Below are positions 53,199 through 62,168 of a DNA stretch of 62,168 nucleotides, piece after piece (position 1 is the first letter of the stretch; every line of letters starts with the position of its first letter). The translations under genes were made by a program, and so were the position numbers. Source of the DNA: Palsa-892 sp035295845 (GTDB lineage: Bacteria; Pseudomonadota; Alphaproteobacteria; Rhizobiales; Xanthobacteraceae); NCBI GenBank assembly GCA_035295845.1, contig DATGIF010000016.1, forward strand, positions 1 through 62,168. The letters run 5' to 3'. The notes under the pieces are model-generated. The model was not told where the DNA came from, did not search any database, and saw nothing but the letters and a program-made list of their open reading frames with translations.

Positions 53199-53260
53199 AT
53201 GGGTGAGCCGAGGGCAAGCTACGGATTAGGCCCTGCGGATGCAAGCCTCGCGGCCGGGCA

Positions 53261-53290
53261 TAAACAAAGGGCCCGGCTTTCGCCGGGCCC
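53261..53290 (-). terminator. Rho-independent terminator after phasin 1
   Basis: GGGCCCGGC (53269-53277) pairs with GCCGGGCCC (53282-53290) around a 4-base loop. Read on the minus strand it is followed by TTTGTTTA. It lies about 42 bp after the stop of the 147-residue phasin. Confidence 0.85.
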
Positions 53291-53331
53291 TGCCACCACC
53301 ACCGGTCAACAGCCGGCGAAATACGCCACGC

Positions 53332-53775
53332 TTACTGGACCTTCATCTTCGACATGCCGGCCTTGATCGGCTCGGCGGTCTCGGTCGCGACCTTCTGGGC
53401 GAGCGCCGAAAGCGACTTCGCCTGCACGGAAAGCGACTCGAACTGCTTGCGGATATGGGTCGCCGAAAGCTCGACCGCCTCCGCCAGCGTCTTCGAGCCC
53501 ATGAGCTCGCGGCTATAGTCGAACGAGGCGTTCACATTGGCGCGGAGCGCTTCGAGCGCCTTCAGGTTGAACTCGGTCGCGCCCTTGGTCGCGCTCGCAT
53601 AGGTGTCTTCGAGCATGTCGGTGCTCTCCTCGGCCGCCGACTTGATGCGGGCATAGACGTCCTTTGCCTGCTGCACGCTCTTCTCGGCGAACTCGCGCAT
53701 CACTTCCGGCACCTCGACCTTCGGCAGGTCGAAAGCGGGCGTCAGCACCTTCTTTGATAAATCGCTGTTGATCAT
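53332..53775 (-). CDS. phasin family protein 1
   Basis: A 147-residue helical protein of the Phasin_2 type (PF09361). Typical are FDLPKVEVPEVMREFAEKSVQQAKDVYARIK and ALRANVNASFDYSRELMGSKTLAEAVELSATHIRKQFE as consecutive amphipathic helices. Phasins coat polyhydroxyalkanoate granules. The start at 53775 follows GAGGA; a longer frame to 53904 crosses the palindrome upstream. A long dyad lies about 85 bp before its start. Its paralogue is 146 bp away, and the acetoacetyl-CoA synthetase gene 4.4 kb away fits polyhydroxybutyrate use. Confidence 0.9.
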   Translation of the reverse strand: MINSDLSKKVLTPAFDLPKVEVPEVMREFAEKSVQQAKDVYARIKSAAEESTDMLEDTYASATKGATEFNLKALEALRANVNASFDYSRELMGSKTLAEAVELSATHIRKQFESLSVQAKSLSALAQKVATETAEPIKAGMSKMKVQ

Positions 53776-53858
53776 GGCTTTGTCCTCGTTTGATCCACCC
53801 ATGGGGAGCCGGTGGGCTCTCCCGTTATCCAATGGCAACAGGACTAGCATAGTATTTT

Positions 53859-53888
53859 GTGCGCCGCAACATAATTGTTGCGACGCAC
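53859..53888. promoter_or_regulatory. long palindrome upstream of phasin 1
   Basis: GTGCGCCGCAACA (53859-53871), TAAT, TGTTGCGACGCAC (53876-53888): 12 of 13 arm positions pair. It lies 84 bp upstream of the phasin 1 start and 33 bp after the phasin 2 stop. On the minus strand AAAATACTATGC follows, a possible -10 region, so the dyad would sit at or just upstream of the promoter. A PhaR-like repressor or other phasin regulator is a reasonable guess, not shown by the sequence. Confidence 0.6.
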
Positions 53889-53921
53889 ACTTCGAGATAT
53901 CCACACGTATCCGAGGCCGCG

Positions 53922-54308
53922 TCAGGCCTTCGGTTTCATCGCCTCGAAGGCGGATTTCCCCGCCTGCGCCGCGCTGTCGCCGAGCGCCTTGGTCTGCTCG
54001 GAGAGCGACTTCATCTGGGCCTGGGTGAATTCCGCCTGCAGCCGCATGAACTCCTCAGGATCCTTGGCCTGCACGAGCTTTTCCGCGAAATCGAGCGTCG
54101 CCGTAACGTTATCCTCGGCGAAGCCGATGGCCTTGCGGCCGAGTTCGCGGGCGGTCGACTGCATGGTCTGGGCCGATTGTTCGACACTGCCGAGCGCCTT
54201 GGTGGCGGCGTCCATGTAGCTTTCGAAGGCTTTGCGCGCCTCGCCCACGCTCTTTTCGGCGAATGCCCGCATCTCAGGCGGAATCTCAAAACCTGTTTTC
54301 AACGCCAT
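53922..54308 (-). CDS. phasin family protein 2
   Basis: A 128-residue paralogue of the previous protein. FEIPPEMRAFAEKSVGEARKAFE and TLDFAEKLVQAKDPEEFMRLQAEFTQAQMKSLSEQTK are the Phasin_2 helices. It should bind PHA granules too. It lies upstream of phasin 1 on the same strand, but the palindrome between them suggests that phasin 1 has its own promoter. The start at 54308 (MALKTGFEI) is standard for the family. Confidence 0.9.
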   Translation of the reverse strand: MALKTGFEIPPEMRAFAEKSVGEARKAFESYMDAATKALGSVEQSAQTMQSTARELGRKAIGFAEDNVTATLDFAEKLVQAKDPEEFMRLQAEFTQAQMKSLSEQTKALGDSAAQAGKSAFEAMKPKA

Positions 54309-54409
54309 TGTCCGTCTCCCGGGTTAACCCTTCCACCGGATCGGCCAAATGATGACGCGCGGAGCGTGGATTTTCCAGCCCTTCCGAACTAAACATTTTA
54401 TTAACCGCG

Positions 54410-57241
54410 ATGGGCGGACCGCCTGCCCGCGCGCCAGGACTTGCCATCATGCCGCAACCGGCCACGCCCGCGGAACTTCTCGCCGATGCCCGCATCGCGG
54501 GCCTCGTGGCCGTGACGACGCCCGCGCTCCTGATCGATGCCGAAGGCGGGCTCATCTTCGCCAATGCGGCGGGAATTGCGCTTCTCGGCGCCAGAACCTT
54601 GCAGGACGCCGCGACGCGCGGCGCGCTGCTCGCACCGTTTTCGGAAGCCGCGCGCCGGTTCGGGGATAGCCTGCCGGCGGCCGGCGCGCCGCGGCTCGAG
54701 CGCCTGCGGCTGAAAGGCTCGCTGCAGCCCGCCGTCTTCGCCTGTTCGCGACTGATGTTGGCCGGCGCGCCGGCCGTGCTCTTCACCGGGATCGAGGCGG
54801 GCAGAGGAAAGGCCCCTTCCTTAACCGACGCCGCCCGCGCGCTCATCGGCGATGACGACGCATTCGCGCTCTTCGACCTCGACGGCCACCTCGTTCATGC
54901 GAATCCGCCCGCGGGCGCGCTGATCGGCGCGGCGCAAACGCTCGCGGAGATCGACGCAAGCGGAGCCGCCGCCCTCGCCGAGGCGCGCGAAAAGGGGGCA
55001 TCCGAAACGGCGTCCGGCAATCGGCGCGTGTTCCTTCGCCGCATCGGCACCAAGGCGCAGTCGGCGATCCTCGCCCTCTTCGGCGAAGGGGAAGCGCGCG
55101 GCGAAGACCAGAGCCAAATTTCGCAAGCGGCACCGGCCGCGGTCGAGGAAAATCCCGCCGCGGAGCCGCCGAAACAAAAGATGCCCACGCGCTTCGTGTG
55201 GCAGACCGATGCGAGCGGCCGCTTCGCCAGCGTTTCCGAGGATCTCGCGGCGGCGGTCGGCGGCGAGCAGGCGAAAATCGAGGGGCTCGACTGGCTGGAA
55301 GCCGCCGAGCGTATCGGCATCGAAGGCGCGGCCGCGGCCGCGGCGGCGATCGCGCGGCGCGATACCTGGTCCGGCATCATCGTGCACTGGCCGGTCGCCG
55401 CGAGCGGAATGATGCAGGCGATTGATCTTGCGGCGCTTCCGGTTTTCGATCGCGCGCGCAATTTTCAGGGCTATCGCGGCTTCGGCGTGTTCCGCGAAAA
55501 AGTGGAGCGATCCGCCGTCGCGGAAAAGACGCCGGAATTGCCGCGCGAGCCGGCGGAGCCCGCCGCCGAACGGCCGCCGCTCGTGCTCATCGAGCGGCCG
55601 GAAAACGTCGTGCCGCTGCGGACCGCTCCCGGCTCGGAGCTTTCCGCGAGCGAGCGAACGGCGTTCCGCGAGATTGCCCGCGAGATCGGCGCACGCATCG
55701 ACGAGGTCAACGCCAAGCCGGATTTTGGAAGGCGGCCGGCGCTGGTCGAGACCGCCGCCCGCGCGCCGGGCGAGGAGCGCGCGCTTCTCGACCGCATGCC
55801 GCTCGGCGTCGTGGTGCACCGCGCCGGACGCGTACTGTATGCGAACCGCACGCTGCTCGACTGGATCGGCGTGCAGGGCATCGGCACGCTCGAAGCCGAG
55901 GGCGGACTGCATCGTCTGTTCGCGGGAACTCCCGCGCTGGAGCCCGGCGAAACGGCAAGCGCGCTGGCGATCGCCGGTAAGAACGGCGAGCCGATCCCGG
56001 TCGAGGCGCGGCTCATCAGCATTCCGTGGGAAGGCGAAACGGCGCTCGCCTATCTCCTGCGCCGCGCGAACGCCGGCTTCGACGAGCGCATGGAGACGAG
56101 CGGCCGCAAGCTGCGCGAAGCCGAGGCCGCGAGCCGCGAACTGCGCTCGATCCTCGATACCGCCACCGACGGCATTCTGCTGATCGACCGCGGCGGCCGC
56201 ATTCAGAGCCTCAACCGCTCCGCCGAGGCGCTCTTCGGTTACGATTCGCACAATCTCGAAGGCGAGCCGTTCACGCGGCTGTTCGCGCCCGAAAGCCACC
56301 TTGTCGCGGCCGAATATCTCGAGGGACTTTCCGCCAACGGCGTCGCGAGCCTCCTGAATGACGGCCGCGAGGTGATCGGCCAGGTGCGCGAGGGCGGGCT
56401 TATCCCCCTGTTCATGACCATCGGCCGCGTCGACGACAATGGCGAGAAATTCTGCGCGGTTTTCCGCGACATCACCCAGTGGAAGCGGACGGAAGAGGAG
56501 TTGCTCGAATCGAAGCGGAAAGCCGAGCAGTCGAATTCGGCGAAATCCGACTTCCTCGCCAAGATCAGCCACGAAATCCGCACGCCCTTGAACGCCATCA
56601 TCGGATTCGCCGACGTCATGCGCGAGGAGCGCTTCGGCGCGATCGGCAACGAGCGCTATCGCGAATATCTCAAGGACATTCAAACCTCGGGCTCCCATCT
56701 CGTCTCGCTCATCAACGATCTTCTGGATCTCTCCAAGATCGAGGCCGGCAAGCTCGACCTCGCCTTCGCGAGCGTCGATCTCAACGACATCGCGCGGCAA
56801 TGCATGGCGATCATGCAATCGCAGGCGAACCGCGAGCGCATCATCATCCGCACTTCGCTGATGCCGGAACTGCCGTCCGTCGTCGCCGACGTGCGCTCGA
56901 TCCGCCAGATCGTGCTCAATTTGCTCTCGAACTCGATCAAGTTCACGCCGCCGGGCGGACAGGTGATCGTCTCGACGCAGCTGGCGGAGGGCGGCGAAGT
57001 GTTCCTGCGCGTGCGCGATACGGGCATCGGCATGACGGAGGCGGAAATCGCGGCGGCGCTGGAGCCGTTCCGCCAGCTCTCGACCGTGGGCCGCCGCACG
57101 GGCACGGGCAGCGGCCTCGGATTGCCGCTCACCAAGGCGCTGACGGAAGCGAACCGCGCGAGCTTCTCGCTCAAAAGCAACGCCAATGGCGGCACCATGG
57201 CCGAGATCGCGTTTCCGCCCACGCGCGTGCTCACCGGCTGA
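54410..57241 (+). CDS. PAS-domain histidine kinase of the PdhS/PleC cell-cycle family
   Basis: A soluble 943-residue kinase. Several PAS-like regions (about 30-130, 260-365, 460-560 and 580-690) are joined by Ala/Glu/Pro-rich linkers, then HisKA and HATPase domains. The H-box is LAKISHEIRTPLNAIIGFAD with phospho-acceptor His721. The ATPase has N-box NLLSNSIKFT, G1 DTGIGM and G2 GTGSGLGLPLTKAL. FADVMREERFGAIGNERYREY and DLLDLSKIEAGKLDLAF are hallmarks of the PdhS/PleC/DivJ group that acts on DivK/PleD in polarity and cell-cycle control. An ATG at 54449 (AGGA nine bases upstream) may be the real start. Confidence 0.9.
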   Translation: MGGPPARAPGLAIMPQPATPAELLADARIAGLVAVTTPALLIDAEGGLIFANAAGIALLGARTLQDAATRGALLAPFSEAARRFGDSLPAAGAPRLERLRLKGSLQPAVFACSRLMLAGAPAVLFTGIEAGRGKAPSLTDAARALIGDDDAFALFDLDGHLVHANPPAGALIGAAQTLAEIDASGAAALAEAREKGASETASGNRRVFLRRIGTKAQSAILALFGEGEARGEDQSQISQAAPAAVEENPAAEPPKQKMPTRFVWQTDASGRFASVSEDLAAAVGGEQAKIEGLDWLEAAERIGIEGAAAAAAAIARRDTWSGIIVHWPVAASGMMQAIDLAALPVFDRARNFQGYRGFGVFREKVERSAVAEKTPELPREPAEPAAERPPLVLIERPENVVPLRTAPGSELSASERTAFREIAREIGARIDEVNAKPDFGRRPALVETAARAPGEERALLDRMPLGVVVHRAGRVLYANRTLLDWIGVQGIGTLEAEGGLHRLFAGTPALEPGETASALAIAGKNGEPIPVEARLISIPWEGETALAYLLRRANAGFDERMETSGRKLREAEAASRELRSILDTATDGILLIDRGGRIQSLNRSAEALFGYDSHNLEGEPFTRLFAPESHLVAAEYLEGLSANGVASLLNDGREVIGQVREGGLIPLFMTIGRVDDNGEKFCAVFRDITQWKRTEEELLESKRKAEQSNSAKSDFLAKISHEIRTPLNAIIGFADVMREERFGAIGNERYREYLKDIQTSGSHLVSLINDLLDLSKIEAGKLDLAFASVDLNDIARQCMAIMQSQANRERIIIRTSLMPELPSVVADVRSIRQIVLNLLSNSIKFTPPGGQVIVSTQLAEGGEVFLRVRDTGIGMTEAEIAAALEPFRQLSTVGRRTGTGSGLGLPLTKALTEANRASFSLKSNANGGTMAEIAFPPTRVLTG

Positions 57242-57329
57242 GCGCCGCTTTCGCCGCCACCCGCGGCATTTTGTTTTTCGTTGACGGCGAGCGCCGGGAC
57301 TGCCAGAAAAAAACGAACAACAGAGCCCG

Positions 57330-57346
57330 TTTGGAAAATTTCTAAT
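57330..57346. promoter_or_regulatory. Irr/ICE-like box upstream of bfd
   Basis: TTTGGAA (57330-57336), AAT, TTCTAAT (57340-57346). This fits the iron control element bound by Irr in Hyphomicrobiales, roughly TTTAGAA-N3-TTCTAAA, with one change in the left arm and one at the right end. It lies 26 bp before the bfd GTG. Confidence 0.68.
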
Positions 57347-57371
57347 CTGGGACGCCGGGAGGCTTGAAGCG

Positions 57372-57599
57372 GTGATCGTCTGCTCCTGCAATGTGCTGTC
57401 CGACGAACAGGTGCGCGGCACGGTCGCCGAAGGCGGCGGCCCGCGCACCACGTTCGAGGTTTACCGTTGCCTTGGCTGCAGCCCGCAATGCGGACGCTGC
57501 GCCCGCACCATCCGCGCCATCATGGACGAAGCGCTCGGCCGCCCGTGCGACGCCTGCGCGGTGAGCTGTCCGCTGCCGAACCTCGCCCCCGAGAAATAA
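57372..57599 (+). CDS. bfd: bacterioferritin-associated ferredoxin
   Basis: Bfd is a small 2Fe-2S protein that reduces bacterioferritin to release stored iron. The 75-residue product starts MIVCSCNVLSDEQVR with Cys4 and Cys6, and has CSPQCGRCARTI (Cys40 and Cys43 as likely remaining ligands). The C-terminus has three further Cys, CDACAVSC, not needed for the cluster. GTG at 57372 is preceded by GGGAGG. bfr follows 96 bp downstream behind its own Irr-like box. Confidence 0.92.
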   Translation: MIVCSCNVLSDEQVRGTVAEGGGPRTTFEVYRCLGCSPQCGRCARTIRAIMDEALGRPCDACAVSCPLPNLAPEK

Positions 57600-57653
57600 C
57601 CGCCCTTCCCGCTTCGGATCGCCGTCCGCCGGCCTGCGGGCCATGGACTTCGA

Positions 57654-57670
57654 TTTAGAATTTTTCTAAT
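57654..57670. promoter_or_regulatory. Irr/ICE-like box upstream of bfr
   Basis: TTTAGAA (57654-57660), TTT, TTCTAAT (57664-57670): matches TTTAGAA-N3-TTCTAAA at all but the last base. It lies 26 bp before the bfr ATG, so bound Irr would block transcription of bfr when iron is low, the known mode for storage genes in this order. Confidence 0.8.
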
Positions 57671-57695
57671 TTTTGCTCCGTACATCGAGGGGGCC

Positions 57696-58184
57696 ATGAA
57701 GGGCGATCCGAAAGTCATCGAGTATCTGAACCGCGGGCTCCGGTCCGAACTCACCGCGATCAATCAATACTGGCTGCATTATCGCCTGCTCGACAATTGG
57801 GGGCTGAAGTCGCTTGCCAAGATCTGGCGCAAGGAATCGATCGAGGAGATGCAGCACGCCGACAAATTCGTCGATCGCATCATCTTTCTCGACGGATTCC
57901 CCAACATGCAGGTACTCGATCCGCTGCGCATCGGGCAGAACGTGCAGGAAATCCTCGCCGCCGATCTTGCCGCCGAGGTCGATGCGCGCGCGCTCTACCA
58001 GGAGGCCGCGACCTATTGCCATTCGGTCAAGGATTATCCCTCGCGCGATTTGTTCGAGGAACTGATGAGCGACGAGGAAGGCCACATCGACTTCCTCGAA
58101 ACGCAGCTTGACCTCGTGAAGAAGCTCGGCGTCGAGCTTTACTCGCAGCACCACATCGGCGAAGCGGAAGAAGAGGAAAAATAA
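57696..58184 (+). CDS. bfr: bacterioferritin
   Basis: Bacterioferritin stores iron as a 24-subunit haem-bearing shell. The 162-residue chain has all ferroxidase residues: Glu18, Tyr25, Glu51, His54, Glu94, Glu127 and His130. Met52 supplies the haem ligand between subunits. The opening VIEYLNRGLRSELTAINQYWLHYRLL is the family standard. It pairs with bfd directly upstream, and each gene has an Irr-like box. Confidence 0.97.
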   Translation: MKGDPKVIEYLNRGLRSELTAINQYWLHYRLLDNWGLKSLAKIWRKESIEEMQHADKFVDRIIFLDGFPNMQVLDPLRIGQNVQEILAADLAAEVDARALYQEAATYCHSVKDYPSRDLFEELMSDEEGHIDFLETQLDLVKKLGVELYSQHHIGEAEEEEK

Positions 58185-58187
58185 GCC

Positions 58188-58208
58188 GCGGAAATTCCGC
58201 CGTTTTTT
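58188..58208 (+). terminator. short hairpin with T6 after bfr
   Basis: GCGGAA (58188-58193) and TTCCGC (58195-58200), realistically a 4-bp stem with a 5-base loop, followed by CGTTTTTT. Weak stem, but the T-tract comes directly after bfr and before the convergent acetoacetyl-CoA synthetase gene. Confidence 0.42.
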
Positions 58209-58211
58209 CCG

Positions 58212-60173
<1,962 letters not shown>

Positions 60174-60320
60174 GCCGTATAACGGAGCAACAGGCCGGAT
60201 TCATAACCGCCCCAGCGAACATTGTCAGGTCTTACATCAGACCTTGCGAGCGACAACGCGTGCCCGAGCGTGCTAAAAGGCGGGCCTCCAAAACCACTCT
60301 CGATCAGGCGAAGCGTATCC

Positions 60321-62150
60321 GTGAGCGTCTTCGGTCGCATCAAGCGTTCAGCCCCCGGCGTATTGTTGCTGGCCCTTATTTTGGCCGGCGCGCTGTTCGC
60401 GCTGCCGTTGTTCGTGCCGGAAAGCGCCATTCGCGCGGCCCTCGAGCAATCGCTCAACGCGGCGACCGGCGCCCATCCGCGCATCGAGGGGCGCGCGCAT
60501 TTTTCGCTGCTGCCGCGTCCCGCGATCGGGCTTGAAAGCATCCGCTTCGATGGCGCGGAAGCGCCGGATTTTTCCGCGGGTTCGCTGCGAGCCACGATTC
60601 GGCTGTTGCCGCTCGTCTTCGGCCGGGTCGAAATCGATTCGCTCATATTCGAGCGGCCGAAGCTTCTGATCGAAATCGGCGACGACGGCGCAAGACTGAT
60701 TGGCCTGCCGCTGCAAGCCGGCGGCAGTCCGGTGGAATCGCGGCCCGATATCAAGATCGTCGACGGCAGCGCCGAGGTGCGCAGCGCCGGCGGCCGAAGC
60801 GAGACGCTTTCGGCGCTCGAATGGTCGCTGGTCTGGCACGACAGCGGCATCGCCGCCCGCGGTTCGTTCCAGCTGCGCGGGGTGCCGGCGCACGCAAGCC
60901 TGCTGATCGCCGACCTGGTCGGCCTCGCCCGCGGCGAGCGCAGCTCCTTCCGCTTCAAGCTCGATTCCGAACCGTTGCGCTTCGGCTTCGAAGGCGGGCT
61001 CGCGTTCCGGAAGGGCCTGCAGGCCGAGGGCGCGCTCACGGTCGAATCGAATTCCCTGCGCGCGGCCCTCGCCTGGAGCGGAATCGAACCGCCGACCAAG
61101 GGCGGCTTCGGTCCGTTCTTGCTCAAATCCCAGGCCATGCTCACGCCCGCGGGGCTCGTGCTCTCGGCCCTTGCCATCGAGCTCGACGGCAATCGCGCCG
61201 AAGGCAGCCTGACCCTGGCCCAGGCAGACAGACCCCTCGTACAAGGAACGCTTGCGAGCGACAGCGTCGACTTTTCCCGTTACGCCAGCGGCTTTTTGCT
61301 GAAGGGGCCCGATGGCCGCTGGAACAAGGATCCGCTCGACATCGCGGCGCTGACCGGCTTCGACCTCGATCTCAGGCTCTCGGCGGGAAGAATTCTCTTC
61401 AACAAGACCGAGATCGAGCGCGCGGCAATCGCCGCCGCCGTGCGCGCCGGCCGCTTCACGCTGTCGGTCGGGGATGGACAAATTTTCGGCGGCATGCTGC
61501 GCGCAAGCGCGGCCATCGGCCCTGCGCCCGCGGGAGCCGAGATCAAGTTGGAGGCGAGCCTCAAGGGTTTCGACGCGGAGCGCGGATTCCGCGAACTCGC
61601 CGATATCCGCCGCCTCGAAGGCGCCGGCACGCTCGCGCTTACGCTTTCCGGCAATGGAGCGAGCGTAAATGCGATCGCGCGCGACCTGCAGGGACGCGCG
61701 GATCTTGCGATCGATAACGGCGCGTTCATCGGCGTGAACGTCGAGCAGGTATTGCGGCGGCTCGAGCGCAGGCCGCTCGATGGCATGGCCGATTTGCGCG
61801 GCGGCCGCACGCACTTCGACCGCTTTACCGCCAAGCTGCAAGTGAACGAGGGCAGCGTCAGCGTGCAGAATGCGGAAATGCAGAATGCGCTCGTGCGCGT
61901 GACGCTCACCGGCCTTGCCTCCATTCCCGGCCGCGATCTCGACCTGCACGGCACCGCGAGCCTCGTCCGGCAGACGGCCGACGGGAACGCGGGCGGCCCG
62001 ACCTTCGAATTGCCGTTCCTTTTGCACGGAAGCTGGGATGAGCCGATGCTCGCGCCGGATCTTTCCGCGCTGACGCGGCGCTCGCATCTGTCGCCGTGGT
62101 TGAAGGGCGTTGATCCCACCGCGCGCGTCGCGGCAAGGTCGGCGCCTTAG
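60321..62150 (+). CDS. AsmA-family envelope protein
   Basis: A protein of 609 residues from the GTG at 60321 (VSVFGRIKRS). One N-terminal membrane helix (APGVLLLALILAGALFALPLFV) is followed by a large periplasmic beta-rich region with AsmA features: IEGRAHFSLLPRPAIGLESIRF near the N-terminus and the C-terminal domain with LQGRADLAIDNGAFIGVNVEQVL and RGGRTHFDRFTAKLQVNEG. AsmA-like proteins take part in lipid transport to and integrity of the outer membrane. The frame is open back to a TTG at 60222, but there is no clear ribosome site there. The gene ends 18 bp before the window edge. Confidence 0.85.
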   Translation: MSVFGRIKRSAPGVLLLALILAGALFALPLFVPESAIRAALEQSLNAATGAHPRIEGRAHFSLLPRPAIGLESIRFDGAEAPDFSAGSLRATIRLLPLVFGRVEIDSLIFERPKLLIEIGDDGARLIGLPLQAGGSPVESRPDIKIVDGSAEVRSAGGRSETLSALEWSLVWHDSGIAARGSFQLRGVPAHASLLIADLVGLARGERSSFRFKLDSEPLRFGFEGGLAFRKGLQAEGALTVESNSLRAALAWSGIEPPTKGGFGPFLLKSQAMLTPAGLVLSALAIELDGNRAEGSLTLAQADRPLVQGTLASDSVDFSRYASGFLLKGPDGRWNKDPLDIAALTGFDLDLRLSAGRILFNKTEIERAAIAAAVRAGRFTLSVGDGQIFGGMLRASAAIGPAPAGAEIKLEASLKGFDAERGFRELADIRRLEGAGTLALTLSGNGASVNAIARDLQGRADLAIDNGAFIGVNVEQVLRRLERRPLDGMADLRGGRTHFDRFTAKLQVNEGSVSVQNAEMQNALVRVTLTGLASIPGRDLDLHGTASLVRQTADGNAGGPTFELPFLLHGSWDEPMLAPDLSALTRRSHLSPWLKGVDPTARVAARSAP

Positions 62151-62168
62151 AATTTCCGATCGCGTCCG

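Noticed and set aside
60227..60244. AGGTCT-N6-AGACCT dyad between the acetoacetyl-CoA synthetase and AsmA-family genes
   Set aside because: Six-base arms at a given spacing are expected about fifteen times in this window; nothing else supports it.

Overview
The window is GC-rich, gene-dense chromosomal DNA of an alphaproteobacterium, most likely a Hyphomicrobiales (Rhizobiales) member near the Xanthobacteraceae/Bradyrhizobiaceae. This rests on: the order ileS-lspA-secreted protein-M16 protease; a hisZ-dependent hisG; a tRNA-His with no encoded G-1, with A73 and a G1-U72 pair; a PdhS/PleC-type cell-cycle kinase; Irr-type iron boxes beside bfd and bfr; two phasins; an extensin-like lipoprotein; and two copies of a dispersed palindromic repeat that I recall from this order. 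I see no phage genes, transposases, integrases or CRISPR array. No stretch above 300 bases lacks a gene.

Layout. 1-7.6 kb (minus): 5' end of an M16 protease, a secreted proline-rich protein, lspA, ileS, a chemoreceptor and ribF. 7.7-9.3 kb: a MaoC dehydratase diverges from a cheY-cheZ pair. 9.3-14.7 kb: a HAD phosphatase, a membrane-anchored degenerate EAL protein, a class III aminotransferase and a sigma-54 response regulator. 14.7-19.1 kb: a DUF1304 protein, then hisS-hisZ-hisG; hisS has a patchy base composition and a basic tail. 19.1-22 kb: GtrA, a GT2 glycosyltransferase, a ChbG/HpnK deacetylase and an HPP protein. 22-25 kb: an SbmA/BacA-like ABC exporter and an OxlT-like transporter. 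25.2-29.1 kb: an operon of MFS carrier, LigI-like amidohydrolase, aldo/keto reductase and TauE/SafE exporter. 29.3-36.3 kb: a second MFS carrier, a D-glutamate cyclase-family protein, a LysR regulator and a fused 5-oxoprolinase. 36.3-39.8 kb: extensin-like lipoprotein, MFS carrier, L,D-transpeptidase.

39.9-49.2 kb is a two-carbon acid region: glcD, glcE, three uncharacterised envelope genes, glcF and malate synthase (with a basic N-terminal tail), then two small paralogous proteins and an FMN-dependent 2-hydroxy-acid oxidase. GlcDEF would oxidise glycolate to glyoxylate, and malate synthase would condense that with acetyl-CoA. 49.3-52.9 kb is a cyanate operon: binding protein, permease, ATPase and cynS, three of them overlapping or nearly touching. 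Then come tRNA-His, two phasins, the PdhS-like kinase, bfd and bfr (each behind an Irr-like box), acetoacetyl-CoA synthetase and an AsmA protein that ends at the window edge. Phasins and acetoacetyl-CoA synthetase fit a polyhydroxybutyrate cycle.

The parts most worth following up are the possible D-glutamate/5-oxoproline module, the three envelope genes inside the glc cluster, the amidohydrolase/TauE operon, the GtrA-GT2-deacetylase cassette, the patchy hisS, the basic tails on two unrelated enzymes and the long palindrome upstream of a phasin gene. Functions are read from motifs and gene order; no database search was possible.
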